DNA from: Paenibacillus sacheonensis
GTDB lineage: Bacteria; Bacillota; Bacilli; Paenibacillales; Paenibacillaceae
NCBI RefSeq assembly: GCF_009909195.1
Contig: NZ_JAAAMU010000028.1
Coordinates: forward strand, 1-64,000
Direction of reading: 5' to 3'
Length of the DNA stretch: 64,000 nt
The notes under the pieces were generated by a model. It was not told the origin of the DNA. It saw only the letters and a list, made by a program, of their open reading frames with translations, and ran no database searches. A program made the position numbers and the translations under genes. Shown one piece after another: positions 18,865 through 28,100 of this stretch (positions are counted from its first letter, which is position 1; the number at the start of each line of letters is the position of its first letter).

Positions 18865-20907
18865 ATGGTATCCCTAAATGAAAATGATTTAAAAGATAAA
18901 ATAGTGTATTCAGAGATCGTTTCATTTGATGTTTTTGATACGCTGCTATTGCGGAATGTAATGCGACCTACCGATGTGTTCAAAGCCGTAGAACAAGAGA
19001 TTAATGAATATTCAGTGGAACCCGTGAATTTTTCTCGAATCCGTGTTGCTGCGGAAGAAAAGGCCAGAAGGGTTTCCGGTAGAGAAGAAATAACATTTGA
19101 GGAGATTTACGCTCAAATTGAATATGCAGTGGGCCGAATGAAAGCAAATGAATTTAAACAGCTTGAATTGAAGTTGGAGAGTCAATTTCTAATTGCTAAT
19201 CGAGATCTGATGGAAATTTTTAATTTTGCTCGTTCACTAAAAAAGAAGATTTATTTGATAAGCGATATGTATCTGGCCAGTCAAGATGTAAGCAGGTTTT
19301 TAATGGAGAATGGCTGCGAAGGTTACGATCAATTATTCATTTCTTCCGAATTAAATGTTACGAAAGCTAGCGGTTCAATGTATCAATATATAAGAGTGGC
19401 TGAAAAAATCAATTCGAATGAAAAGTGGATTCATATCGGTGACAACTATACATCCGACTATTTAAATGCCCGGAAAAATAACATCGAGGGGTATTACTAT
19501 AAAAAAATTAGCGAAAGAGAATCAATTCCCTCTGATAGAACGTTAGGAGAATCGATTATCAGTGCTATTCAATTAAATCATAAGTATACGAACAATGAAC
19601 AGGATTACTGGTATAAATTCGGTTCCGATATCGTTGCTCCGATATATATTGGGCTTATGAGGTGGATTGCAAAAAAAATCAAAGACCAGGACAATTTATA
19701 CTTCTTGGCTAGAGACGGTTTCATGCCGCATAAATTATATCAGATTATGAGAACCCATATAGCAGATCTTCCAGAGGGGAAATATTTATATGCTTCAAGA
19801 AGAGCCTACATATACCCACAACTAATCCATGCCGATGTTGACCATGCCATCGAAACGCTAATGCTTCACAATGAAGGGTTTAAGCAGAAACTAACATTAA
19901 TAGAAATCATTGAAAACGTCGGGCTTGAAGGCGAAAATTATCAGCGTCAACTCGGTCGATTTAACATTGGAACTCTTGACGAAGTAGTAAATGAAAAAAA
20001 TGCATTAAATATTAAAGCATTTCTAACTTCAATTTGGAGTGACATTCAAGAAGTCCTTGAAAAAGAATTAACGTTATTAGAGGCTTATTTAAAACAAAAC
20101 GATGTATATCAACAAAGTTCTATTAATATTTTTGACGTGGGATGGAGAGGATCGACGCATCTTGCTTTGCAAGATATAGTAGGAGGAACGGTAAAAGGAA
20201 TGTACTTTGGAACATTGGATAATATTTATTACAAAATAAAGGCCGATTCGTGTGGCTATGCCTTCAATGAAGGGGCGCCTTTTAAAAATAAAAAGATGAT
20301 CATGAAAAACGTGATGATGTATGAGTTTCTCTTCTCCTCTCCAGAAGGCTCGGTTTTTAACTTTACTTTTGATCATGACAATAAAGTGATTCCAGTATTG
20401 AATAATAGTGAACTTCAAACATCAACAAATGAAGCTACTCAACGCTTTCAACAAGGAGCAACCGATGTTTTTATCAAAAGCATGGCTTACTACAAGTTTA
20501 CGGAGGAAGTCGGCTCTGATTATGCTCTTAGCCGAATGCAAAAATTCATAAACGAACAAAATGCCTTAGATATGTTGCATTTCTCCAAACTATCAAATTC
20601 CGTCGGATTAGGAAAAGCCTTAGACGCTCAAAAATATGCTACCGAGGTTGACTTGATTGATTATTTAATGAATAGAAACATGCACAATGCCAGTGCAAAT
20701 TGTAACCTTTGGAAAATGGCTATCGTTATTAAAGATAGTCAAGGAAGGCATTTTAATAGGAATGAAATCGAGAAATTATATAATATCCGTTATGGAAATT
20801 TTAAAACAATAGTTAATCATTACGTTTCGGTCTTCAAAAAAGCTGTTCGTAACCCTCGTAAAACAATGAAACGCATGAGCATGATAATAAAAAAATTTTT
20901 TCGATAA
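18865..20907 (+). CDS. HAD-type large protein of surface glycan clusters (copy 1)
   Basis: 680 residues. The N-terminal third has HAD-fold motifs: I is SFDVFDTLL (D22), II is LISDMYLAS, and IV is HIGDNYTSDYLNARKNN. At the +2 position of motif I the usual acid/base Asp is Phe (D-V-F-D-T), so ordinary phosphatase chemistry is doubtful. The remaining two thirds form a conserved second domain with FLARDGFMPHKLYQ, LYASRRAYI and FDVGWRGSTH. It resembles the uncharacterised COG5610 family often found with glycosyltransferases. The following gene is a paralogue. Role in the glycan pathway unknown; a glycosyl- or phosphoglycosyl-transfer role for the second domain is only a guess. Confidence 0.75.
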   Translation: MVSLNENDLKDKIVYSEIVSFDVFDTLLLRNVMRPTDVFKAVEQEINEYSVEPVNFSRIRVAAEEKARRVSGREEITFEEIYAQIEYAVGRMKANEFKQLELKLESQFLIANRDLMEIFNFARSLKKKIYLISDMYLASQDVSRFLMENGCEGYDQLFISSELNVTKASGSMYQYIRVAEKINSNEKWIHIGDNYTSDYLNARKNNIEGYYYKKISERESIPSDRTLGESIISAIQLNHKYTNNEQDYWYKFGSDIVAPIYIGLMRWIAKKIKDQDNLYFLARDGFMPHKLYQIMRTHIADLPEGKYLYASRRAYIYPQLIHADVDHAIETLMLHNEGFKQKLTLIEIIENVGLEGENYQRQLGRFNIGTLDEVVNEKNALNIKAFLTSIWSDIQEVLEKELTLLEAYLKQNDVYQQSSINIFDVGWRGSTHLALQDIVGGTVKGMYFGTLDNIYYKIKADSCGYAFNEGAPFKNKKMIMKNVMMYEFLFSSPEGSVFNFTFDHDNKVIPVLNNSELQTSTNEATQRFQQGATDVFIKSMAYYKFTEEVGSDYALSRMQKFINEQNALDMLHFSKLSNSVGLGKALDAQKYATEVDLIDYLMNRNMHNASANCNLWKMAIVIKDSQGRHFNRNEIEKLYNIRYGNFKTIVNHYVSVFKKAVRNPRKTMKRMSMIIKKFFR

Positions 20908-20927
20908 CATTATAGGAGGATGGTCGT

Positions 20928-23039
20928 GTGGGAAGGCCGATAAAATCAGTTAAGGACAAATTATTTACCGCAATAGTCGAAAAAAACCCGAATATACTTA
21001 GAGATTATCAATTATATAAGTGGTCGCATATCTCAAAAAATGAGAATAAACTGAAGTCTTGGAATTATCTTTTGCTATTGAATATTAAATATCGGCTATT
21101 AAACATTCAAACCTCAACAGCCAATCAAACTAAGTCTGATTCGCAGAAACAAAAGAGGGCTCCCAAACCATATATGGGAGGAGCGGAATCTCGAATTAAT
21201 AAGAGGGAAGACGTGCAACATTTCGTAAAAAAACTAATGCATCATGATATTGTATCCTTTGATATCCTTGATACGCTTGTTTTGAGACCTTTTGCAGCAC
21301 CGACCGATATGTTTTATTTGCTAGAAGTCAAACACAATTATCTTAATTTTGCAAATATTCGAAAGCAGTCGGAGCAAGAAGCGCGTAAGATCAAATTCGA
21401 GCAATGCGGTACATACGAAATTACAATTGTCGATATCTATAACCAAGTTGCGTATCATACAGGTCTTGATCGTGACTATTGCATCAAGCTGGAGTTTGAA
21501 TTGGAGTTAGAAATGTGTACTTCAAACCCATACATGAAAGAAGTTTATGAAATTCTCAAAGCGAATCATAAAAGAATGATTGCGGTTTCGGATATGTATT
21601 TACCGAAAGGTTTAATGAAACAGATCCTAGAAAAATGCGGGTATAACGAACTTGAAGATGTTTTCATGTCTTGTGAGTTTGAGGCGAGTAAGAGGCATCA
21701 AGATTTATATGCAGTCGTGGATGAAGTACTTCAAAAAAATGGACCGAAGAGTGTCGTTCATGTTGGTGACAATTACGTATCCGATATTGAACAAGCCACT
21801 AAATTTGGATGGAATGCTGTATATTACCGAAACGTGAATGTAATTGGCAGCGAGTTTAGAACGATAAATATGTCTCGGATGGTTTCAAGTGGATATCGGG
21901 GAATAGTAAATGCGCATCTCCATAATGGAATAAAAAAGTATAGTCCGTACTATGAATATGGTTTCGTTTACGGCGGAATTCTTGCTTTAGGATTCTGTAC
22001 GTGGATTCATAGATATTGCAAAGAAAATGAAATCGATAAAATTTTATTTCTCTCCCGTGATGGAGATATTCTTCGGAAAATATATAACCTTCTTTATAAC
22101 GATGAAAATGCCGTTAACAATGAATACGTTCTTTGGTCAAGGAACCCTGGGAAAATCCTTACTTCGAATATTTCTCGTTTCGATTATTTCAGGCAATATA
22201 TTGATTATAAGGTTGGCAACGTCCAGACATTTATTATGGAAGATATTTTGGGAAGCATGGATATTGGATTTTTAAGCTCAAAATTAGAAGCGTTCGGTTT
22301 GAAAAAAGAAGATACACTGAACCTTGAAAATAAAGAGTCACTTAAAACGATGATTTTGGAAAATTGGAATCTCGTACAATCCCATTACGATAATAACAGG
22401 AAGGCAGCTAAACTGTATTTTGAGCCTATTTTAAAGGGCAGTAAACGGGCCGTGGCAGTTGATATCGGCTGGCAAGGAACAGGCGTCCTCGACTTGAAAA
22501 AAACAATCGAAAACGTATTGGGGTTTCCGTGTAAAGTGGACGGATTAATGATGGCTTATTCAAATAAGGACACTGAATATACAACTTCATTTTTTATGAA
22601 TAAAGACATTAATGTCTACTTGTGGTCCTCTCAACATAATAAGGAATTATTCTATAAACACCGCAAGAGGCCGCAAAATAATATTTTGATGGAGTTGTTC
22701 ACCACAGCTACGCATCCTTCGTTTAAGAACTTTAAATTAACTGATTCTGACTATGAATTTATATTTGATTCGCCGGAAGTCGAAAACTATCAGATTATTA
22801 AAGAGGTTCAGGAGGGTATGTTTGATTTTTCGAAGGCATACCTTAATTCCTTTAATAATCATGAAATGATGTTAAATATATCAGGATATGACGCATATGC
22901 TCCATTTACCCATATTACGGACGATTTGACTTTCTTGAAGAGGTTTTTTGGGAAATATTCCTTTAACCGCTTTATCGGCGGTGTCAGAGGGAACGAGTTT
23001 TATAACTTAGACGCTGTATTCAAGGAATTTAAGCTTTAA
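20928..23039 (+). CDS. HAD-type large protein of surface glycan clusters (copy 2)
   Basis: 703 residues from GTG 20928 (TAGGAGGA 7 bases upstream). A polar N-terminal extension of about 100 residues precedes the same architecture as the previous gene: motif I SFDILDTLVLR, motif II AVSDMYLPK, motif IV VHVGDNYVSDIEQA, then FLSRDGDILRKIYN, LWSRNPGK and VDIGWQGTG. The +2 residue of motif I is Leu, again without the usual catalytic Asp. Retention of RDG and GW-Q/R-G-S/T in both copies points to a working second domain. The two are diverged in detail, so they probably handle different substrates. Same AT-rich operon, 20-bp gap. Confidence 0.75.
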   Translation: MGRPIKSVKDKLFTAIVEKNPNILRDYQLYKWSHISKNENKLKSWNYLLLLNIKYRLLNIQTSTANQTKSDSQKQKRAPKPYMGGAESRINKREDVQHFVKKLMHHDIVSFDILDTLVLRPFAAPTDMFYLLEVKHNYLNFANIRKQSEQEARKIKFEQCGTYEITIVDIYNQVAYHTGLDRDYCIKLEFELELEMCTSNPYMKEVYEILKANHKRMIAVSDMYLPKGLMKQILEKCGYNELEDVFMSCEFEASKRHQDLYAVVDEVLQKNGPKSVVHVGDNYVSDIEQATKFGWNAVYYRNVNVIGSEFRTINMSRMVSSGYRGIVNAHLHNGIKKYSPYYEYGFVYGGILALGFCTWIHRYCKENEIDKILFLSRDGDILRKIYNLLYNDENAVNNEYVLWSRNPGKILTSNISRFDYFRQYIDYKVGNVQTFIMEDILGSMDIGFLSSKLEAFGLKKEDTLNLENKESLKTMILENWNLVQSHYDNNRKAAKLYFEPILKGSKRAVAVDIGWQGTGVLDLKKTIENVLGFPCKVDGLMMAYSNKDTEYTTSFFMNKDINVYLWSSQHNKELFYKHRKRPQNNILMELFTTATHPSFKNFKLTDSDYEFIFDSPEVENYQIIKEVQEGMFDFSKAYLNSFNNHEMMLNISGYDAYAPFTHITDDLTFLKRFFGKYSFNRFIGGVRGNEFYNLDAVFKEFKL

Positions 23040-23059
23040 GTAATTGATTGGAGGACGCT

Positions 23060-24766
23060 ATGGTTATTTATTCTGCAATAACTACTTACCACACCTTGTG
23101 CTGTATATTGCATAAATTGAAATCTAATGCTGATAAAGAGGCCGTTTTATATTTGTCGAATATTAATTACTATGCTACAAACCTGGAGAGTGGAATTAAG
23201 TTAAGCGGTATTTTCAAAGAAGTCATTTTATTCGATGATGCTTATATTTTAAAAGAGGCAAGTGCTCCTAAGCTGGAAGATGGAATAAAAAGGATTAAAG
23301 GTGCTGTGGAGAAATCGATCGAGGCGAATATGTGGGACTCGGAAATTTATATAGCGGGGGACCATTTCCCTTTTGGTCTCTATTGTATTAGCAATAATAT
23401 TGAATACAATTTCTTTGAAGATGGAGCAGGTATTTATACTCGATCTGAATTATTGTTTGATTCTGTAAAGAGCAGCAATGAACGATTGCATGAGTTGATG
23501 GTGCATTTAAAGGTAAACGGTAAAAACGAAAACGTCCAGATGAAGTACTTGAATAAAAACGCTCAAATTGATGCGCTACTAATCGCCGACCAAGAAAATG
23601 TGGTCGATTTCAACGCGGATGCGATTTTAACGAGCTTAAGCCATGCTGCCATTGAACAACTCATGATAATATTCAGCGCTAAAGAAATGAATATTACTGA
23701 TGCGCCGAAAGCGCTTATCTTGACGCAGCATTTTGCTAATTTAAATATGATGTCTCTTCGAGAACAAGAACATCTATATGCGCTGCTTGCCGATTATTTT
23801 ATCAGGGAAGGTAACGAAGTAATTATTAAACCGCATCCGTCAGATATTCAAGGCCGTTATAGTCAAGTCATCAGCGGATCCTATATAATACCCGGATATT
23901 TTCCTTCTGAATTAATACCGTATTGCGTGAAAAATAAATATGCCATAGGCGTTACGGTTTCCTCAACTGCAATTTTTAACTTAGATCAATCGATAGACGA
24001 TAAAATTGTATTTTCTAAGAAGACGGAAAAAGAATTTATTCATATGCATAGATACTATGCGGTATCTAGAATCGTTGAACTGTTGGATAGTGATGAAACA
24101 TGTATTCATACATTAGGTGCGGATGACACTCAACTCTTCAATTTTTTTAAAGTAAACGATGCGATTAACAATATAAATATTGTTTCTCACAATACCATAA
24201 GCGAGCTGGAGCTCCCCGAAAGAAAAGTAATCATTATCGATAAGGTCTCGAATAGTGAAAGAAAGCAGCATGAAACGGCAAATGAAATTAGTCGTTTTCT
24301 TCAATCTTTAACTGAAAATGATATTTCTATATTCATTAATTCAGAAGAAAACAATCTGTTTTACGATTACGGGTATGAAGATATCTTTAATAATATGGCT
24401 CATGTAATAATTCAAAAAGAACTCGTTAATGATGCATATAAAACTGATACAGAACCTGAAAACATTTTTGTATATTCCAAAAATAAAGGCTTCATGAATA
24501 AGCTATTGAATTTGAACGTAGAGCGCGAACTAAAAAACAATCAAACGAAAATCAGGATTAGCCTTGTACAGCCATTCGACTCTTCCGTGGAGGAAAAAAT
24601 CTCAAAAGGCATTTTAAAATCTACAATTGAACGGCTAAAACTTTATGCGACTCAAGACTCTGTAATTTTTGATGACCCAACCAAATTTATTGATCGTTTG
24701 ACATCGAAATCCATTAAAACGACGTTGCAAACGTTGGAGAGAAGACTGTTGTCTTATATCGAATAG
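23060..24766 (+). CDS. Sialyltransferase-like (polyST/GT52-type) glycosyltransferase
   Basis: 568 residues from ATG 23060, five bases after GGAGG. The middle of the protein has the two motifs of bacterial sialyltransferases of the polyST/GT52 type: an H-P motif in VIIKPHPSDIQGRYSQ and an S-S-S/T motif in GVTVSSTAIFNLD, with ILTQHFANLNMMSLREQE before them. Such enzymes use CMP-activated nonulosonic acids. The next gene is a CMP-sugar synthetase, which supports a CMP-sugar donor. The C-terminal 180 residues are not recognised. The assignment rests on motifs only; the acceptor and the exact sugar are unknown. Confidence 0.65.
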   Translation: MVIYSAITTYHTLCCILHKLKSNADKEAVLYLSNINYYATNLESGIKLSGIFKEVILFDDAYILKEASAPKLEDGIKRIKGAVEKSIEANMWDSEIYIAGDHFPFGLYCISNNIEYNFFEDGAGIYTRSELLFDSVKSSNERLHELMVHLKVNGKNENVQMKYLNKNAQIDALLIADQENVVDFNADAILTSLSHAAIEQLMIIFSAKEMNITDAPKALILTQHFANLNMMSLREQEHLYALLADYFIREGNEVIIKPHPSDIQGRYSQVISGSYIIPGYFPSELIPYCVKNKYAIGVTVSSTAIFNLDQSIDDKIVFSKKTEKEFIHMHRYYAVSRIVELLDSDETCIHTLGADDTQLFNFFKVNDAINNINIVSHNTISELELPERKVIIIDKVSNSERKQHETANEISRFLQSLTENDISIFINSEENNLFYDYGYEDIFNNMAHVIIQKELVNDAYKTDTEPENIFVYSKNKGFMNKLLNLNVERELKNNQTKIRISLVQPFDSSVEEKISKGILKSTIERLKLYATQDSVIFDDPTKFIDRLTSKSIKTTLQTLERRLLSYIE

Positions 24767-24792
24767 CTCGAAGACAATTTAAGGAGGATAAG

Positions 24793-25542
24793 ATGAAGAT
24801 TGTAGCTGTTATTCCTGCTCGTTATAACTCATCCCGGTTTCTTGCAAAACCGCTTGCTGATATCTTCGGCAAACCAATGATCTGGTGGGTCTATGAGCAA
24901 GTCAAGAAGGTAAATGAATTTAATGAAGTATACGTAGCAACGGACGATGACCGAATAGCAGAAATATGCACCAAGTATAACTTGAATTACATAATGACAT
25001 CCACTGCCCATGGGACAAGCACGGAACGCCTATTTGAAGTTGCACAATCGATAGGGGCAGACTATTATGTATGCATTAATGGCGACGAACCTTTAATTGA
25101 CCCGGAAATAATCAGGAGGATACTTCCGATTAATAAAACGGAGAACGAGATTTATGTTGCGAATCTTATGTCGGAAATAAAGAACCCGGTTGAAGCAGTT
25201 GATAGTACGAATATTAAAGTCGTTGTGAATTCTAAAGGCTATGCAATGTTTATGTCAAGAAGCCCTATACCATACCCTAAATCTAGTATGGACTTTTCAT
25301 ATAAAAAACATTTAGGTGTATTAGTATATAACTATCTTGCGCTTGAATTTTTTAATAACACGCAGCGGAATGCCGTTGAAAAAGTTGAAGATATTAACGA
25401 ACTGAGGTTCATTGAAAACGGAGAGAAAATCAAAATGATTGAAGTGGTTGCAGACACCCTTTCAGTTGATACCCCAAAAGACTTGGAGAAAGTAATTGCA
25501 ATAATTGAGGAGCGACTTCAAATAGGGGGAGGAAAACAATGA
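24793..25542 (+). CDS. CMP-ulosonate synthetase of the KdsB (CMP-Kdo synthetase) family
   Basis: 249 residues. The CTP-binding N-terminus is VIPARYNSSRFLAKPLADI with GKPMIWWVYEQ, followed by VATDDDRI, CINGDEPLIDPEII, FMSRSPIPYP and HLGVLVYN, the order seen in 3-deoxy-manno-octulosonate cytidylyltransferase. KdsB normally serves Gram-negative LPS core; in a Gram-positive S-layer cluster the substrate is more likely another 3-deoxy-ulosonic acid. It is flanked by a sialyltransferase-like gene and by an aldolase gene with which it overlaps by four bases (ATGA). I withhold the name kdsB because the substrate is not shown. Confidence 0.85.
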   Translation: MKIVAVIPARYNSSRFLAKPLADIFGKPMIWWVYEQVKKVNEFNEVYVATDDDRIAEICTKYNLNYIMTSTAHGTSTERLFEVAQSIGADYYVCINGDEPLIDPEIIRRILPINKTENEIYVANLMSEIKNPVEAVDSTNIKVVVNSKGYAMFMSRSPIPYPKSSMDFSYKKHLGVLVYNYLALEFFNNTQRNAVEKVEDINELRFIENGEKIKMIEVVADTLSVDTPKDLEKVIAIIEERLQIGGGKQ

Positions 25543-27134
25543 CGAACATAAAAATTTTGGACTGCACCTTGAGAGACGGAGGTTATATTAACGACTGGAA
25601 TTTCGGATATGACAATATTAAGAGCATGATCGCGCGACTTACTAAATCAAAAATCGATATTGTAGAGTGCGGATTTTTAGAAGACAGCAATTACAATAAA
25701 GAATGCAGCTTTTTTAGTAACGTCGATGAAATCAAGAAGATCTTACCCGAGGATAGTGGCGATGTGCAATATGTAGCCATGACGCGTTACGGATATTTAA
25801 ACATTGATCATTTGAAAGAATACGATGGCAAATCTATTAACGGAATTCGTGTGACCTTCCATGAGGAAGAAGCTGAGGAAGCAATTGAATACTGCAGGCA
25901 GATTCAAGAGAAAGGGTATAAAGTTTATGTTCAGCCAGTAGGGACGACCAGCTATACAGACAGTTTTTTATTAAAAATCATTGAAATTGTAAACAAAATA
26001 AAACCTTTTGCGTTCTATATAGTGGATACATTGGGGCTAATGAGAAAGAATGATTTGCTTCGAATGTTCTATTTGATTGACAATAACCTTCAAAAAGATA
26101 TAGTTGTAGGTTTTCATTCACATAATAACTTGCAGTTGTCGTTCTCAAACGCACAAGAGTTGGCTGATCTGCACACCAAAAGATCAATCATAATCGATTC
26201 ATCGGTCTATGGAATGGGGAGGGGCGCAGGCAACCTAAATACGGAGTTAATCGCGCAGCATTTGAATTCCGTTAAAGATAAAGATTATAGTGCAGACTAC
26301 TTGCTTGAGATCATCGATGATACGATTAATCCGATTTTGGAAAAGCATTCATGGGGTTATTCGGTACCATATTATCTAGCGGCAATTAATAACTGCCACC
26401 CTAACTATGCAACGTATTTAATGAACAGAAAAACGCTGCAAGTTAAGGCAATCAGTAATATTTTAAATACCATTACCCTGGATAAAAGGGAATTATACGA
26501 TGAGAAATATATTCTTGAACTGTATTCTCTTTATCAAAAGCACAACATTGACGATCACAATGATCTTGAGGCGTTATCAGAGGAGTTTAAAGGAAAGAGG
26601 GTATTGGTTCTTGCGCCGGGAGCCAGCATAAGAGAACAGTACGAAGAGATCAAACAGTATTTGACTTTCAACGAAGTGAAAATTATTTCGGTTAATTTTA
26701 GTGGCGATGAAATAAAACCTGATTTTTATTTCTTTAGCAATGACAAAAGATTTCAAAAATCTAAAGAATCGTTGGTAGATAAAGAAAATCGGGCGATAAT
26801 AAGCTCAAATGTAGAAGGCAATACCGAATACTATAAATATAAAATCAATTATAGCGACTACTTGAATTCTCAACCGCTAGTTAATGATAATGCAACCTTA
26901 ATGTTGTTTGCGCTCTTAATAAAACTAAAAGTAAAACAGATTGATATAGCAGGATTCGACGGGTTTATCTATAACGCGAATGATAATTACGCGATTGAAA
27001 CACTTGAAACGCATTTGGAGGAAAGTGTCGTGCTGGAATTAAATGCTCAAATCGCTAATGTCGTACGTGACTTCGAACAAAAAGTGCGATTGAACTTTAT
27101 TACGGACTCCTTGTATAACCCCGTACTGGTTTAA
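25539..27134 (+). CDS. HMGL-type aldolase fused to a Rossmann-like C-terminal domain
   Basis: 531 residues. Residues about 1-300 are a DRE-TIM (HMG-CoA-lyase-like) barrel: ILDCTLRDGGYINDW supplies the metal-binding Asp and catalytic Arg, and GFHSHNNLQLS the H-x-H metal pair; YGMGRGAGNLNTE is typical of 4-hydroxy-2-oxovalerate aldolase relatives. These enzymes make or break the bond between a pyruvate-type enolate and an aldehyde or acyl group. Residues about 345-531 are a second domain (RVLVLAPGASIREQ ... SVNFSGDEIKPDFYFFSND ... KVKQIDIAGFDGF) that looks Rossmann-like and recalls GT42/DUF115 proteins; this is a weak resemblance. In context the barrel could form a keto-acid sugar for the CMP synthetase upstream. 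Confidence 0.78.
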   Translation: MTNIKILDCTLRDGGYINDWNFGYDNIKSMIARLTKSKIDIVECGFLEDSNYNKECSFFSNVDEIKKILPEDSGDVQYVAMTRYGYLNIDHLKEYDGKSINGIRVTFHEEEAEEAIEYCRQIQEKGYKVYVQPVGTTSYTDSFLLKIIEIVNKIKPFAFYIVDTLGLMRKNDLLRMFYLIDNNLQKDIVVGFHSHNNLQLSFSNAQELADLHTKRSIIIDSSVYGMGRGAGNLNTELIAQHLNSVKDKDYSADYLLEIIDDTINPILEKHSWGYSVPYYLAAINNCHPNYATYLMNRKTLQVKAISNILNTITLDKRELYDEKYILELYSLYQKHNIDDHNDLEALSEEFKGKRVLVLAPGASIREQYEEIKQYLTFNEVKIISVNFSGDEIKPDFYFFSNDKRFQKSKESLVDKENRAIISSNVEGNTEYYKYKINYSDYLNSQPLVNDNATLMLFALLIKLKVKQIDIAGFDGFIYNANDNYAIETLETHLEESVVLELNAQIANVVRDFEQKVRLNFITDSLYNPVLV

Positions 27135-27158
27135 ACAATGCGCACCAATGGAGTGGAA

Positions 27159-27854
27159 ATGTTGAGAACTGAAAGCATTCGAGCGTTGTTGAATGAAATA
27201 TGCGATTTACTCACGGATAATCTCGAATTAATAGAAGAAACGCGTTATGAGATTAAGATAAAGCCTGATGGGACGCCAGTTACGAATTCGGATGTGCTTA
27301 TTGAAAGGCTTGTAAGGGAACATATTTCAAAGGTCATTCCCGATGCCGTCTTTATTGGTGAAGAGTCATACGATTCATCTTCTGTCGACTTAAAAGGTTA
27401 TTTGGTATTATTGGATCCCATCGATGGAACCGAAAATTTTTGTTCCGGGTTGAAAGAATGGGGTATTTCTTTCGGACTCTGGCAGGGAGAGAATCACCTG
27501 GGGAGTTTATTGTTCCTACCGGAAATGGGAATAAAATTAATGACTGGCGACGAGATTCACCCCGTGCGTTCTAGAATTATCGGCGTGTCATCTTCAATGT
27601 CGGATACCTTAATTAATAGTCTCCGAGAACCTGGAGAATTCAGGATTATGGGATGTGCCGTTTATAATCTTTATAATGTAATTCGAGGATCATTTCGGAG
27701 ATTTAAAAATCCCAAGGGTGCTTACATCTGGGATATACTCCCGGGCGTGATGCTTGCTCTCGAACATGGTTGTCAGGTAATGATAAATGATGAAGTGTTC
27801 TCTGGTAAGTTCTTGGATCCAAGAGAGTTATATCGAGTAGATATTACACGTTGA
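27159..27854 (+). CDS. Inositol-monophosphatase-like phosphatase of the glycan operon
   Basis: 231 residues from ATG 27159, five bases after GGAG; an in-frame ATG at 27138 has no ribosome site. Metal and phosphate motifs of the IMPase superfamily are present: GEES (residues about 68-71), LLDPIDGTENF, and a C-terminal WDILPG for the conserved W-D. It differs from the general suhB product at 52 kb and is shorter. In the operon it directly follows the aldolase, so it may remove a phosphate from the keto-acid sugar, the task KdsC has in Kdo synthesis. That role is inference. Last gene of the AT-rich operon. Confidence 0.8.
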   Translation: MLRTESIRALLNEICDLLTDNLELIEETRYEIKIKPDGTPVTNSDVLIERLVREHISKVIPDAVFIGEESYDSSSVDLKGYLVLLDPIDGTENFCSGLKEWGISFGLWQGENHLGSLLFLPEMGIKLMTGDEIHPVRSRIIGVSSSMSDTLINSLREPGEFRIMGCAVYNLYNVIRGSFRRFKNPKGAYIWDILPGVMLALEHGCQVMINDEVFSGKFLDPRELYRVDITR

Positions 27855-27867
27855 AGGATGTAGATAG

Positions 27868-27888
27868 CTCCGGCTGCTGCGGGGTTTT
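27868..27888 (+). terminator. Weak terminator after the AT-rich operon
   Basis: A 5-bp stem CTCCG / CGGGG (one G-U pair) followed by TTTT. Short and doubtful, but it is the only hairpin near the end of the operon. The remaining 210 bp before the next gene return to high GC and hold no gene I recognise. Confidence 0.35.
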
Positions 27889-28100
27889 CTTTGTAAGGTT
27901 GCTCTTAGCTAGATTTGCAGAAGGTACATACCAAAAGCATCATACTGGCGACGGTATGTCCTGTTCGATCGCGCATTTCCGTGACCGGTAGCGAGACCCG
28001 CGTGTCCCGTCATGGGCCACGCAGCGATGAAGACGCACGACTTTAAGGTGTTGAGACCATGGCGCGAGGCACTATTACACTATTCAAAGGATGAAGAAGC

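Noticed and set aside
17181-20940. 14-bp repeat GTGGGAAGGCCGAT at about 17179 and 20928
   Set aside because: Two copies only, one within a coding start; no further structure, most likely chance.
27889-28100. Possible mobile-element scar at the right edge of the AT-rich block
   Set aside because: Composition changes here, but I found no inverted repeats, target duplication or transposase remnant.
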